DNA of 64,000 bases from Fredinandcohnia onubensis (GTDB taxonomy: Bacteria; Bacillota; Bacilli; Bacillales; Bacillaceae_L). Both the position numbers and the translations under genes were made by a program. Below, piece by piece: positions 41,670 to 51,685 of this stretch (positions within the stretch are counted from its first letter, which is position 1; each line of letters begins with the position of its first letter). The notes under the pieces were generated by a model that did not search any database, was not told the DNA's origin, and was given only the letters and a program-made list of their open reading frames with translations. Location: positions 375,111 through 439,110 of the forward strand of contig NZ_NSEA01000003.1 in the NCBI RefSeq assembly GCF_002734285.1, read 5' to 3'.

Positions 41670-41819
41670 ATGCGTGTTAAAATTACTTTAGCTTGTACTG
41701 AATCTGGTGATCGTAATTATATTACAACTAAAAATAAGCGAAACAACCCTGACCGTCTTGAACTTAAGAAATATAGCCCAAGACTAAAAAAGGTTACTCT
41801 ACACCGCGAAACAAAGTAA
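41670..41819 (+). CDS. rpmG: Ribosomal protein L33
   Basis: The 49 codons give [22 protein letters not shown]... ending [15 protein letters not shown], clearly L33. Only one cysteine is present, so this is the form without the two CxxC zinc pairs, which does not depend on zinc. SD TTGGAGGG; ATG 41664 is a less likely start. A strong terminator follows. Confidence 0.96.
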   Translation: MRVKITLACTESGDRNYITTKNKRNNPDRLELKKYSPRLKKVTLHRETK

Positions 41820-41850
41820 CAGTAGGAAAGCAATTTCCTGCTGTTTTTTT
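41818..41850 (+). terminator. Rho-independent terminator after rpmG
   Basis: AACAGTAGGAAA / TTTCCTGCTGTT stem with T7; it begins within the stop codon. Confidence 0.93.
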
Positions 41851-41889
41851 ATATTATATAAAAGTTATAAATGGAGAGGAGCGAATAAA

Positions 41890-42459
41890 TTGAAGACGAA
41901 ACAGGACATGAGAAGAGAGATGAAGGAAACATTACATTCAATTGATAAAGAAACTTTAGACAAGTGGTCAATGGAAATTACTGAACAAGTTCTCTCTTTA
42001 CCTGAATGGATGAATGCAAATACAATTGGAATCACCATTTCTGGGGAGTATGAGGTCAATTCAAAATATCTAATTGAAAAAGCGTGGGAATTAAATAAAC
42101 GTGTGGCTGTACCGAAATGCCATCCAAAAACAAAAACCATGACATTCCGTGAAATCACATCCTATTCTCAATTAGAAGTAGTCTATTATGGCCTCCAGGA
42201 ACCAGTTGAAGAACAAACATCCGTCGTTATACATAATGAAATCGATTTATTATTTGTGCCAGGCCTTAGTTTTGAAACGAATGGATACCGCTTAGGTCAT
42301 GGTGGAGGTTATTATGATCGGTATTTAACCCTTTATCAAGGAAGTACAGTTTCTTTAGCATTCCCTGTACAGGTTGTAGACGAAATACCTGTCCAGCCTT
42401 TTGATATCCCGGTCCAGAAAATCGTAACAAATACAAGGGTCATCGAAACAAATGGTTAA
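41890..42459 (+). CDS. yqgN: 5-formyltetrahydrofolate cyclo-ligase
   Basis: The 189 residues show the nucleotide/folate motif LFVPGLSFETNGYRLGHGGGYYDRYL. It converts 5-formyl-THF to 5,10-methenyl-THF with ATP. TTG 41890 follows AGAGGAGCG. It overlaps the next gene by 8 nt. Confidence 0.94.
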   Translation: MKTKQDMRREMKETLHSIDKETLDKWSMEITEQVLSLPEWMNANTIGITISGEYEVNSKYLIEKAWELNKRVAVPKCHPKTKTMTFREITSYSQLEVVYYGLQEPVEEQTSVVIHNEIDLLFVPGLSFETNGYRLGHGGGYYDRYLTLYQGSTVSLAFPVQVVDEIPVQPFDIPVQKIVTNTRVIETNG

Positions 42460-43246
42460 TCTTCCTATCCAAATTATTGCTTCTATAGTTGTAGCAGTAT
42501 TAGGATATAAGCTTAAATCATTAACAAAAAGTGGAGCAGTCGGGACAATTCTTGTTGGTAGTGCCGTCTCGATTGGATTTGGTTATCGGGGCATGCTTTT
42601 ATTAGGCGTTTTTTTTGCGACTTCAAGCTTATGGAGTAAAATCAAAGCTAGAAATAAAAGAAATCTCAAAAATAAAAGTGCAAAAGGAGAACAGCGGGAT
42701 ATTGTTCAAGTTTTTGCGAACGGTGGTGTCGCTGCCTTCACAAGTTTAATGTTTGCTTTCACTGACTCAATCTTTTGGCTTGTCTTCTTTGTTGGTTCAA
42801 TCGCAGCTGCGAATGCTGATACTTGGGCTTCGGAAATTGGAACGCTAAGTAAAAAAAAGCCAATTTTATTAACAAAATTGAAGCGTGTTGATACAGGGAC
42901 ATCCGGAGCAGTTTCCGTCTTAGGAACGTTGGCTGGCTTTTTTGGTTCTTTACTTATTAGTTTTATTTCATTTTTAGTGTGGCCAGAGCTTTCATTTTTT
43001 CTATTTTTTGGACTAACCGTGATTGGCTTTTGCGGCAATTTAATTGATACGATTTTGGGAGCGAGTATTCAAGTTGTTTATAAATGTCCTGTCTGCGGAA
43101 TAGAGACTGAAAAAAAGCTCCATTGTGAAAAACAAACGACCTATTTAAAAGGCTTGCGGATTTGCGATAATGATGTTGTGAACTTTTTATCAATCCTTCT
43201 GGCATCAGGACTTGGGACATATTTCTTTTTTCGTTTACTAGGATAA
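42452..43246 (+). CDS. DUF92/TMEM19 family membrane protein
   Basis: The 264 residues have several helices and the family motifs VFANGGVAAF and ANADTWASEIGTLS. Relatives include phytol/prenol kinases of plants and cyanobacteria, so a lipid-alcohol kinase activity is possible but unproven. A cysteine-rich loop KCPVCGIETEKKLHCE near 213-230 could bind zinc. No SD is obvious; translation is probably coupled to yqgN. Confidence 0.85.
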   Translation: MVNLPIQIIASIVVAVLGYKLKSLTKSGAVGTILVGSAVSIGFGYRGMLLLGVFFATSSLWSKIKARNKRNLKNKSAKGEQRDIVQVFANGGVAAFTSLMFAFTDSIFWLVFFVGSIAAANADTWASEIGTLSKKKPILLTKLKRVDTGTSGAVSVLGTLAGFFGSLLISFISFLVWPELSFFLFFGLTVIGFCGNLIDTILGASIQVVYKCPVCGIETEKKLHCEKQTTYLKGLRICDNDVVNFLSILLASGLGTYFFFRLLG

Positions 43247-43288
43247 AATGAAAGAGATAGTCAAAAAGTATAACTAGGAGGGATGAAT

Positions 43289-43468
43289 ATGTTGAGCTTA
43301 TTGACCCGAATAGCTTTACTTTTTGGTGGGATATATGCAGTCTACAGGTACCGATATCGCATATTTAATCGCGTTTTCGGCAATCCTGCCGTTCGTCGTG
43401 TTGCTATCAGTACCTCGATGAAAATCCCATTTATTCGTAACAAAATGATACAAACAGCCTTCCGATAA
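43289..43468 (+). CDS. yqgO: YqgO-like small membrane protein
   Basis: The 59 residues have an N-terminal helix then a basic segment (YRYRYRIFNRVFG) and end MIQTAFR. Function unknown. ATG 43289 lies 7 nt from AGGAGG; ATG 43283 is too close. Position matches yqgO. Terminator follows. Confidence 0.75.
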   Translation: MLSLLTRIALLFGGIYAVYRYRYRIFNRVFGNPAVRRVAISTSMKIPFIRNKMIQTAFR

Positions 43469-43471
43469 ATG

Positions 43472-43503
43472 AAAAAACCTGTTGATTTTCAGCAGGTTTT
43501 TTC
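43472..43503 (+). terminator. Rho-independent terminator after yqgO
   Basis: AACCTGTTGA / TCAGCAGGTT stem flanked by A6 and T6. Confidence 0.92.
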
Positions 43504-43584
43504 AATTTTGAAACAGAAATTTGGTAACGGAAATAGAAAAACGTTTATAATAAATATAATACCCATTGGAAGAGGGGGGATTTG

Positions 43585-45129
43585 GTGTTTACGCAGGATT
43601 ATCTTTTTTGGAAAATGATACAGGGGCTTCAGGCAGAAGGTGGCTATCGAATTCTCCAACTATCGAAATCGAATAATGAAATTTGGTTAGAAACGATGCA
43701 GAAGAACAAGCCAAGAATTATTCGCATCTTACGTCATGATTTGGACTGGAGCAATTGGATGCAGCGGGATATGGAACTTACCGCCCAACGATTGGAACAG
43801 CTTAGAAAACGTCTATTTGCCCGCAAATTGGAAGCTCTTAATATTTACATAACGACATACCCACCTGTTGATGACTGGAGATTTCGGGTAGAACAACCAC
43901 TCCTTGCAGGTGCAAAAGGCTTAACTACCTTGAGAACTGTTTTAATTAATTCTGAACATAAAGAAACAGGACTCAAAGAAGTTTCAACACTTGTACATAC
44001 GGAATTAAAAATAGATGACTCTATTTATATTGACCTTGAAACAGTTGAACACATCAAGCAAGAGGTTATTACGGTTGCAAATAAGCGAATATCGAATGAA
44101 AAGCAAATTTTCCAAAATGGTAAGCCTTTTTTTACATATATCTTAATTGCGATTCAATTAGTGATGTTTGCCATTTTAGAATTCAATGGTGGAAGTACAA
44201 ACACGGAAACCTTGCTTAAATACGGGGCAAAGGAAAACTTCCGGATTCTAAATGGTGAATGGTGGCGTTTTTTCACGCCAATGATTTTACATATCGGATT
44301 TCTTCATCTCCTAATGAATACTTTTGCGTTGTATTATTTGGGAGCAGAGGTAGAGCGACTATACGGCAAACTGAGGTTTTTATGGATTTATGTGTTCGCC
44401 GGATTTGTAGGAAGTCTTGCAAGCTTTGTTTTTAACTCAAATATTTCTGCTGGGGCTTCAGGTGCTATTTTTGGATGTTTTGGAGCATTATTATTTTTTG
44501 GTGCTGCTTATCCCTCTTTGTTTTTTAGAACAATGGGCCCAAATGTAATTGGAATTATTATCATTAACCTTGTCCTTGGATTTATGATTCCTGGTATTGA
44601 TAACTCAGGGCATATTGGGGGCTTAGTTGGGGGCTTTTTAGCAGCGAGTATTGTTCATTTGCCAAAACGTAAAGAATTTGCGAAACGAGTAGGTGGTCTT
44701 GTCATAACATTGGCGACTGTAGGTGCGCTTATTTATGCAGGATATGTGATTCAGCCACACTCCGATAACCCACGCTTTGTTGTTCAAACTGCTCAGGAAT
44801 ATATACAGGCTAATGAGGTTAATAAGGCGTATGAGATGCTAAAAAGTGCAGAGGAAGACGGGACTGACTCACCAGAAGTTTATTTTTATCTTTCCTATAC
44901 TGAAATTAAGCTTGGAAAACTTGAAGATGCTAGGGATCATTTACTAATCGTCACTCAAAAGGCACCAGATATCTCAGAAGCACATTATAATCTTGCCCTT
45001 ATTTATGTTCAGTTGCAAGAATTTGAAAATGCAAAAACTGCAGCGGAGCAGGCTGTCGATATTGACCCAGAAAATGAAAACTATCAAGAACTTATCAATG
45101 AAATAAAGAAAATGGAAGAACCAATGTAA
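43585..45129 (+). CDS. gluP: Rhomboid protease GluP with TPR repeats
   Basis: The 514 residues have a soluble N-terminal domain of about 180 residues, a rhomboid membrane core with catalytic Ser in AGASGAIFG and His in NSGHIGGLVGG, and two or three C-terminal TPR units (about 405-505). GluP is an intramembrane serine protease, involved in division and glucose export phenotypes in B. subtilis. GTG 43585 sits 5 nt from a G6 SD; TTG 43582 is possible. Confidence 0.95.
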   Translation: MFTQDYLFWKMIQGLQAEGGYRILQLSKSNNEIWLETMQKNKPRIIRILRHDLDWSNWMQRDMELTAQRLEQLRKRLFARKLEALNIYITTYPPVDDWRFRVEQPLLAGAKGLTTLRTVLINSEHKETGLKEVSTLVHTELKIDDSIYIDLETVEHIKQEVITVANKRISNEKQIFQNGKPFFTYILIAIQLVMFAILEFNGGSTNTETLLKYGAKENFRILNGEWWRFFTPMILHIGFLHLLMNTFALYYLGAEVERLYGKLRFLWIYVFAGFVGSLASFVFNSNISAGASGAIFGCFGALLFFGAAYPSLFFRTMGPNVIGIIIINLVLGFMIPGIDNSGHIGGLVGGFLAASIVHLPKRKEFAKRVGGLVITLATVGALIYAGYVIQPHSDNPRFVVQTAQEYIQANEVNKAYEMLKSAEEDGTDSPEVYFYLSYTEIKLGKLEDARDHLLIVTQKAPDISEAHYNLALIYVQLQEFENAKTAAEQAVDIDPENENYQELINEIKKMEEPM

Positions 45130-45157
45130 AAGTGTCTCTTTTGAGGCACTTTTCTTT
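45127..45157 (+). terminator. Rho-independent terminator after gluP
   Basis: AAAAGTGTCTC / GAGGCACTTTT stem with TTTT loop and T-rich tail. Confidence 0.9.
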
Positions 45158-45262
45158 ATTTACCCTGAATAAGTATTATTTTCCAATTTTACGTCAAAGA
45201 TGGATTAGTAGCCTATTACGAAAGCAAACTAGAGTTCTTTGTATGTGATTGGAGTGATACTC

Positions 45263-46732
45263 ATGGGAAATGAAAAGGAAGAGCCAAAACATCCGGTCTC
45301 ATTAAGTTTAGAAGAAAATCGGAGATATTTAAAAGAAGCCCTTGGTGTAGACAAAAGCTTTGACGTGATCCAAATTGATGTCGAATACGCTGGCAAAGAC
45401 ATGTCAATGTTTTTAATTGATGGACTGATAAAAGATGATATTTTACATTTATTGCAAAAATTTCTTGCGAAACAAGACGAGAGTACTTTTAAAATAGATG
45501 GATTAGAAAAACTACTTAAGACGTATATTCCGTATGTCGAAGTGGAAAGCACAGATGACCTAGATAAGGTTGTTGACATGGTCCTTGCAGGTCCTACTGC
45601 TCTAGTCATCGAAGGCATTGATAAGGTTATTTTAATAGATGCTAGAACCTATCCAGTAAGGGGTCCAGAAGAGCCTGATACAGAACGAGTTGTAAGAGGG
45701 TCTAGAGATGGCTATGTCGAGACGGTTGTCTTTAATACTGCATTAACGAGAAGGAGAGTTCGGGATAAATCCCTCCGAATGGAATATATGCAGGTGGGAA
45801 GACGTTCAAAGACAGACATTGTGATTAGCTATATTGAAGATATTGCTGATCCTGCTCATGTTAAAGAAGTTAAAGATGCCATTTCAAAGATTGACACAGA
45901 TGGTTTGCCGATGGGTGAAAAGACAATTGAGGAATATATTTCCGGACGACATTATAATCCCTATCCGGTCGTAAGATATACGGAAAGGCCAGATACGGCA
46001 GCTGCCCATCTATTCGAGGGTCATATTATCATCATGGTTGATGGTTCACCTAGTGTTCTTATCACACCAACCACATTTTGGCATCATATGCAACATGCGG
46101 AGGAATATCGAAACAGCCCAGTAACCGGGTTGTACTTGCGTTTGGTTCGCTATATTGGTGTGTGGGCTTCATTATTTTTGTTACCACTTTGGTATTTATT
46201 TGCAGTTCATCCTGAACTATTGCCAGATAGTCTTAAATTTATCGGTCCAAATGATGATGGAAGATTACCCTTGATATTACAGTTCTTTCTAATCGAAATT
46301 GGGATCGATCTGTTGCGAATGGCAGCCATTCATACTCCGACCGCCCTTGCTACAGCACTAGGGCTTGTCGCTGCCATGTTAATTGGACAGGTTGCAGTTG
46401 AAGTTGGGTTATTTACAAATGAGGTTATTTTGTACCTTGCAATTGCAGCAATTGGTACCTTCTCAACACCAAGCTATGAGATGAGCCTTGCAAACCGCTT
46501 AGCAAGACTATTTTTCTTATTAACGACAAGTATATTTGGAGTAATTGGATTTGTCGGAGGAATTACACTATGGATTATCTATTTAGCACGAATGAAATCA
46601 TTTAATGTTCCTTATTTATGGCCGTTTATTCCATTTTCCTTGAAAGGATTTAAGGACGTTTTATTCCGTGCTCCTATTCCGTTAAAAAGAAATAGACCGA
46701 AGATATTACATACAAAAGATCCGGATAAATAA
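45263..46732 (+). CDS. GerA-family spore germination protein (stand-alone A subunit, SpoVAF-like)
   Basis: The 489 residues show the GerA layout: soluble N-terminal half with GVDKSFDV and the conserved VVRGSRDGYVETVVFNTALTRRR, then NPYPVVRYTERPD, and four or five helices from about residue 290. No B or C subunit gene is adjacent, so it is an orphan like SpoVAF, which acts near the SpoVA channel. Expression in the forespore is expected but no SigG promoter was convincing. ATG 45263 follows TTGGAGTGAT. Confidence 0.9.
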   Translation: MGNEKEEPKHPVSLSLEENRRYLKEALGVDKSFDVIQIDVEYAGKDMSMFLIDGLIKDDILHLLQKFLAKQDESTFKIDGLEKLLKTYIPYVEVESTDDLDKVVDMVLAGPTALVIEGIDKVILIDARTYPVRGPEEPDTERVVRGSRDGYVETVVFNTALTRRRVRDKSLRMEYMQVGRRSKTDIVISYIEDIADPAHVKEVKDAISKIDTDGLPMGEKTIEEYISGRHYNPYPVVRYTERPDTAAAHLFEGHIIIMVDGSPSVLITPTTFWHHMQHAEEYRNSPVTGLYLRLVRYIGVWASLFLLPLWYLFAVHPELLPDSLKFIGPNDDGRLPLILQFFLIEIGIDLLRMAAIHTPTALATALGLVAAMLIGQVAVEVGLFTNEVILYLAIAAIGTFSTPSYEMSLANRLARLFFLLTTSIFGVIGFVGGITLWIIYLARMKSFNVPYLWPFIPFSLKGFKDVLFRAPIPLKRNRPKILHTKDPDK

Positions 46733-46741
46733 TAATGTTTT

Positions 46742-46775
46742 AGGAGTGTTCACTGTAAAGTTGAGCACTCCTTTT
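46742..46775 (+). terminator. Rho-independent terminator after the GerA-family gene
   Basis: AGGAGTG...CACTCCT stem with extended loop pairing and T4. Confidence 0.85.
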
Positions 46776-46866
46776 ACAATTTTATGGACTTTTATGAGAA
46801 AAACTTGCGTGTTTCTATTTTTTTAAATAAGCTAGTATCATATTGTGGAATGCAGAAGGTGAGAAA

Positions 46867-47079
46867 GTGAAAACAATTTATGATATTCAACAATTTTTAA
46901 AGAAATTCGGCACGATCATTTATGTTGGTGACAGAGTTGCCGACCTTGAATTAATGGAGACTGAAATACAAGAGCTTTACAATTCACAGCTCATTGAAAC
47001 AAAGGATTATCAATTAGCTATTTTTCTACTCCGTCAAGAAATTGTCTGGGAAACCGAAAAAAGAGCGAAAAACAAATAA
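46867..47079 (+). CDS. yqgQ: YqgQ family protein
   Basis: The 70-residue soluble helical protein starts [19 protein letters not shown], matching YqgQ, which regularly precedes glcK. Function unknown. GTG 46867 follows AGAAGGTGAGAAA; GlcK starts 20 nt after its stop. Confidence 0.9.
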   Translation: MKTIYDIQQFLKKFGTIIYVGDRVADLELMETEIQELYNSQLIETKDYQLAIFLLRQEIVWETEKRAKNK

Positions 47080-47098
47080 ACAAAGGAATGGACTACAT

Positions 47099-48058
47099 AT
47101 GGAAAACTTATTAATTGGAATTGATTTAGGTGGTACAACGGTCAAACTTGCCTTTATTACACAGGAAGGTGAAATTGTAACAAAATGGGAAATTCCAACC
47201 GATAAATCTGGGGCAAAAATTATCCCGGATATTGCAGAAGCAATTGCAGCTAAAATGAACGAACTTAAGCTTTCAAAAGAACAATTTGCTGGTGTAGGGA
47301 TGGGTGCACCTGGTCCAATACATTTTGAAGATGGCGTTATCTATAAAGCAACCAATCTAGGCTGGAGAGAGATGTATCCCCTTAAAGCAGAGCTTGAAGC
47401 AAAAATTGGGTTGCCTGCAGTTGTCGATAATGATGCAAACGTCGCTGCTATCGGTGAAATGTGGAAGGGTGCAGGTGAAGGCGCAAAGGACTTACTTTGT
47501 GTAACGTTAGGCACAGGTGTCGGCGGAGGAATTATCTCTAATGGTAACGTTGTTCGCGGAGCCAATGGGGCAGGTGGAGAAATTGGCCATATCACCTCCT
47601 TGGTTGATGGTGGTGCTTTATGTGGCTGTGGAAAGACGGGCTGTATTGAAACGATAGCATCCGCTACTGGTATTGCACGTTTGGCAAAAGAGGCCATTCA
47701 AGGTGGTAACGAATCAAGTGTCCTTAGAGAACAATTTGAACAAACGGGAGAAGTCACTTCAAAGGATGTCTTTGAAGCAGCAGGTAAAGGGGACCTTCTA
47801 GCTCAAGAAATCATTGACAATGTAACAACTCATCTAGGCTTAGCTTTAAGTCATGTTGCGAATGGCCTAAACCCAGAAAAAATTGTTATAGGTGGCGGTG
47901 TCTCAAAAGCAGGTGAGCAATTACTCCTTCCATTAAGAAAACAGTTTAAACGTTTTGCTTTTCCAAGGGTAGCAGAGGCTGCTGAAATCACCATTGCCAC
48001 ATTAGGAAACGATGCGGGTGTAATCGGTGCAGCTTATTTAGCTAAAAGTAATCAATAA
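47099..48058 (+). CDS. glcK: Glucokinase (ROK family)
   Basis: The 319-residue ROK kinase has the phosphate loop [13 protein letters not shown] near residue 7, catalytic [10 protein letters not shown], and the zinc motif [14 protein letters not shown] near 172. It phosphorylates glucose to glucose-6-phosphate. ATG 47099 is the expected start; its AAAGGA is about 11 nt upstream. Terminator follows. Confidence 0.96.
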   Translation: MENLLIGIDLGGTTVKLAFITQEGEIVTKWEIPTDKSGAKIIPDIAEAIAAKMNELKLSKEQFAGVGMGAPGPIHFEDGVIYKATNLGWREMYPLKAELEAKIGLPAVVDNDANVAAIGEMWKGAGEGAKDLLCVTLGTGVGGGIISNGNVVRGANGAGGEIGHITSLVDGGALCGCGKTGCIETIASATGIARLAKEAIQGGNESSVLREQFEQTGEVTSKDVFEAAGKGDLLAQEIIDNVTTHLGLALSHVANGLNPEKIVIGGGVSKAGEQLLLPLRKQFKRFAFPRVAEAAEITIATLGNDAGVIGAAYLAKSNQ

Positions 48059-48063
48059 ATAGG

Positions 48064-48097
48064 AAAAAGAGATTTCACAATGAAATCTCTTTTTTTA
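48064..48097 (+). terminator. Rho-independent terminator after glcK
   Basis: AAAAAGAGATTTC / GAAATCTCTTTTTTT stem. Confidence 0.94.
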
Positions 48098-48347
48098 CAT
48101 TTTTGTTAGAATATTTAAAAGATTGTTACTTTTAAATACTATGAAACTTTCTAGTCAACTAAACGTCTTATATGTATATACATAATGTACATCTATATGA
48201 TTCTATAAAATTAAGTTATTTGGATGATTGATTTTTGGTAAAAAAAGTATTAAGATTATCTTTAGATTTTTCTAAAATACCTAAAAATGGAAATGAAAAG
48301 CATCGATTTTTTGTGCTCCGCGGTCTTGAAAACAAGGAGGTATATTG

Positions 48348-50246
48348 ATGATTACGTCATCAACGTTATCCAAATCAAAGTTCATCTTTTTAGCTGCATT
48401 TATGCTTTGGATAAAAACATATATCGTATATAAAACTAGCTTTGATATAAAAATAGAAAACTTGATGCAAGAGTTTATTTTACTGATAAACCCATTGAGT
48501 TTCTTATTGCTGTTCTTTGGTATTTCCTTTTTTATTAAGGAAAAGCATCGAACTAAGTTTATTATTTTTGCTAGTTTACTATCTTCATTTGTGTTATTTG
48601 CCAATGTTGTCTTTTACAGATTTTTCAACGACTTTTTGACTCTTCCTGTTCTTTTCCAAACAAGTAACATGGGGGATTTAGGAACGAGTATTACAGGAAA
48701 TTTAAAGGCAACAGATTCACTTCTGTTCATTGATGTGGTTATTCTAATTTTAATAAATAAATTTAAACCAAGCTTTACTGCTGCTGAAGTAATCACGAAG
48801 AAGGAGAGAAGATCATATTTCATCCTTGTTGCAGCTATATTCTTTTTTAATCTTGGATTAGCAGAAGCACAGCGACCACAGTTATTAACAAGAACCTTCG
48901 ACCGTGAAATGTTAGTAAAGAATATCGGGACATACAACTATCAAATTTATGATATTGTCCTTCAATCAAAATCTTCCGCCCAACGAGCTTTAGCCGATAG
49001 TAGTTCATTTATTGAAATCGAGAACTACTTAAAAGCGAATCAAAAGGAACCAAGCGATAAATTTGGTATTGCACAAGGAAAGAATGTCGTCGTGATCTCA
49101 ATGGAATCACTTCAGAACTTCGTAATTAATGAAACCATTGATGGGGAAGAAATCACGCCATTCTTAAATGATTTTATAAAAGAAAGTTATTACTTTGACA
49201 ATTTTTATCATCAAACTGGTCAAGGAAAGACATCAGATTCAGAGTTTTTATTAGAAAATTCATTATATCCACTTGGACGCGGAGCCGTATTCTTCACTCA
49301 TGCTAATAATGAATTTACAGCCACTCCTGAATTTATTAAGGACTATGGATATTTTTCATCAGTCTTTCATGCGAATAATAAGACTTTCTGGAATCGCGAT
49401 ATCATGTATGATTCTCTGGGGTATGATGAATTTTTTGATGTAGAAAGCTATGAGGTTACAGAGGAAAATTCAATTGGATGGGGCTTAAAGGATATCGATT
49501 TCTTTGAACAATCCATTGACCTATTAAAATCACAGCCACAGCCGTACTATTCTAAATTTATTACATTAACAAACCATTTCCCTTTTGAACTTGGTGAAGA
49601 GGATAAAATGGTAAATGAATTTAATTCAAACTCAAGAACGTTGAACCGTTATTTCCCAACCGTTCGCTATATGGATGAGTCTATAAAAATCTTTATTGAA
49701 AAACTTAAAGAAGAAGGAATGTATGAAAATACAGTTTTTGTCCTTTATGGGGATCACTATGGAATTTCTGAAAACCATAATAAAGCGATGGCACAGTTTC
49801 TAGGGAAAGAAGAAATTACACCATTTGATTCCATTCAATTGCAAAAGGTGCCATTAATCATTCACATACCTGGAGTAACAGATAAGAATCCACAAGTTAT
49901 TTCAACTGTATCTGGACAAATTGATTTAAAACCAACCATCCTAAATCTCCTTGGAATGGATATACGCAATGACGTTCATTTCGGTAGTGATGTATTTTCT
50001 AAGGAAAAAATACCATTGACTGTCTTACGGGATGGAAGCCTTATCACAGATAAGTATGTATATACGAAAAATGCTTGTTATGATAAAGCGACAGGTGAAG
50101 AGGCAGAAATGAGCTATTGTGAGCCTTATATGGAAAAAGCAGAGCTAGAATTAGATTACTCTGATGAGATTGTCTATGGAGACCTTCTCCGTTTCTACAA
50201 TGGAACATCCTATCATGAACCTGTCCCTGAAGAGTTTAAAGAATAG
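48348..50246 (+). CDS. yqgS: LtaS-family lipoteichoic acid synthase/primase YqgS
   Basis: The 632 residues have five N-terminal helices (to about 200) and an extracellular sulfatase-like domain. [11 protein letters not shown] gives the metal Glu and [10 protein letters not shown] the catalytic threonine; [13 protein letters not shown] supplies further metal ligands. LtaS enzymes transfer glycerol phosphate from phosphatidylglycerol to a growing teichoic acid. Which paralogue it is cannot be told from activity motifs; position points to YqgS. ATG 48348 lies 7 nt from AAGGAGG. Confidence 0.94.
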   Translation: MITSSTLSKSKFIFLAAFMLWIKTYIVYKTSFDIKIENLMQEFILLINPLSFLLLFFGISFFIKEKHRTKFIIFASLLSSFVLFANVVFYRFFNDFLTLPVLFQTSNMGDLGTSITGNLKATDSLLFIDVVILILINKFKPSFTAAEVITKKERRSYFILVAAIFFFNLGLAEAQRPQLLTRTFDREMLVKNIGTYNYQIYDIVLQSKSSAQRALADSSSFIEIENYLKANQKEPSDKFGIAQGKNVVVISMESLQNFVINETIDGEEITPFLNDFIKESYYFDNFYHQTGQGKTSDSEFLLENSLYPLGRGAVFFTHANNEFTATPEFIKDYGYFSSVFHANNKTFWNRDIMYDSLGYDEFFDVESYEVTEENSIGWGLKDIDFFEQSIDLLKSQPQPYYSKFITLTNHFPFELGEEDKMVNEFNSNSRTLNRYFPTVRYMDESIKIFIEKLKEEGMYENTVFVLYGDHYGISENHNKAMAQFLGKEEITPFDSIQLQKVPLIIHIPGVTDKNPQVISTVSGQIDLKPTILNLLGMDIRNDVHFGSDVFSKEKIPLTVLRDGSLITDKYVYTKNACYDKATGEEAEMSYCEPYMEKAELELDYSDEIVYGDLLRFYNGTSYHEPVPEEFKE

Positions 50247-50253
50247 GGATATC

Positions 50254-50285
50254 AAAGCCTTGGCCAATTAGGGTCAAGGCTTTTC
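50254..50285 (+). terminator. Rho-independent terminator after yqgS
   Basis: AAAGCCTTGGCC / GGGTCAAGGCTTTT stem. Confidence 0.9.
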
Positions 50286-50351
50286 AAATGGAATGAAGTA
50301 CATCCTATCGCTCATAAAATGGTAGGAGAGGCTAACAAGGAGGTATTTGTA

Positions 50352-51545
50352 GTGAAGGTAATTGTCCGTCCAGGAGACACGTTCTGGTATTACAGTCAAC
50401 TGTTTGCTATCCCTACTCATTTATTAATTGACTCAAATTTACATTTGAATATAAATAACTTGCAGGTTGGAGCAGAAGTAAATATTCCCGGTTTTCTTTT
50501 AAAACAGCATAGTATTGTTCAAGGTGATACGTTATGGAAGTTGGCGAAATCTCGTACACTAATGGCAGATGCCTTATTTTTAGTGAATCCAGGAATAAAA
50601 GCGGAGAATCTAGATGTTGGCCAAATCATTCTGATTCCAGAAAGAGTGGTTCAACCGATCGTAAATGGAAATCGAGAATACGATTTTGCTGATATGATGA
50701 GGGATATAGAGCAATTAAAGACCATTTATCCATTTCTTCAAACTCGGTCTATTGGTAAAAGTGTATTAGGAAAAGATCTGATTGAGCTTCGAATTGGAAG
50801 AGGAGAAAAAAGGGTTCATTGGAATGGGTCGTTTCATGCAAATGAATGGATTACAACAAATGTCATTATGACCTTTATAAATGAGTATTTGCTGGGGTTA
50901 ACAAATATGGCCCCGATAAGAGGGTTTTATGTAGAACCGTTTTATTTGGATGCATTCTTATCAATAGTTCCAATGGTAAATCCGGATGGCGTTAATTTGG
51001 TTTTGAATGGTCCTCCTGAACAAGATTCATATAAACAGGAAGTTATAAAAATTAACAATGGAAGACTTGATTTTAAAGACTGGAAAGCCAATATTCGAGG
51101 AGTCGATTTAAATAATCAATTTCCGGCAAATTGGGAGACTGAAAAAGAAAGAAAGGAACCGAAGTCACCCGCACCCCGAGATTACCCAGGAGATGCTCCA
51201 TTAACTGAACCTGAAGCAATCGCCATTGAGAAACTAACAAAAGACTCAAACTTTAATCGTGTTTTAGCCTTCCATACCCAAGGAGAGGTTATTTATTGGG
51301 GATATGAGGGGTTAGAGCCATCAGAAGCAGGAACCCTTGTGAATGAATTTTCAAGGGTTAGTGGATATAGAGGCGTTCGAACGATAGATAGCCACGCAGG
51401 GTATAAGGATTGGTTTATTCAAGAATGGAGGAGACCAGGGTTCACATTCGAATTAGGGGAAGGGGTTAATCCGCTCCCACTTAACCAATTTGATGAAATT
51501 TATCAGGAGACTCTCGGAGCATTTTTAGCCTCCTTGTATATGTGA
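50352..51545 (+). CDS. yqgT: LysM / M14-family gamma-D-glutamyl-diamino-acid peptidase
   Basis: The 397 residues have two LysM modules (VRPGDTFWYYSQLF and VQGDTLWKLAKS) and a zinc carboxypeptidase domain with HANEW as the H-x2-E ligand pair, a third histidine in LAFHTQG, and the catalytic Glu in FTFELGEG. This is the architecture of endopeptidase I/YqgT, which cuts stem peptides of peptidoglycan, typically in sporulation. GTG 50352 follows AAGGAGG at 8 nt. Confidence 0.93.
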   Translation: MKVIVRPGDTFWYYSQLFAIPTHLLIDSNLHLNINNLQVGAEVNIPGFLLKQHSIVQGDTLWKLAKSRTLMADALFLVNPGIKAENLDVGQIILIPERVVQPIVNGNREYDFADMMRDIEQLKTIYPFLQTRSIGKSVLGKDLIELRIGRGEKRVHWNGSFHANEWITTNVIMTFINEYLLGLTNMAPIRGFYVEPFYLDAFLSIVPMVNPDGVNLVLNGPPEQDSYKQEVIKINNGRLDFKDWKANIRGVDLNNQFPANWETEKERKEPKSPAPRDYPGDAPLTEPEAIAIEKLTKDSNFNRVLAFHTQGEVIYWGYEGLEPSEAGTLVNEFSRVSGYRGVRTIDSHAGYKDWFIQEWRRPGFTFELGEGVNPLPLNQFDEIYQETLGAFLASLYM

Positions 51546-51556
51546 AAACGCTCTCT

Positions 51557-51586
51557 AAAAAAGTCGGTAAAAAGGCCGGCTTTTTT
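51557..51586 (+). terminator. Rho-independent terminator after yqgT
   Basis: AAAAAAGTCGG / CCGGCTTTTTT stem with a G-T pair. Confidence 0.88.
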
Positions 51587-51685
51587 CCTTGCGCTGAAAC
51601 TTTTTAACGTGCATAATCGTATTATCTGTTAAGGGAAACAATAGAACGTGGAACTCAATTTAGATGCAAAAGAGGTGTTATCGAG

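Noticed and set aside
45150-45262. Possible SigG promoter for the GerA-family gene
   Set aside because: TGAATA is present upstream, but no suitable -10 follows at the right distance.
45229-45618. Reverse ORF over the 5' part of the GerA-family gene
   Set aside because: Antisense shadow, Ser-rich nonsense composition.
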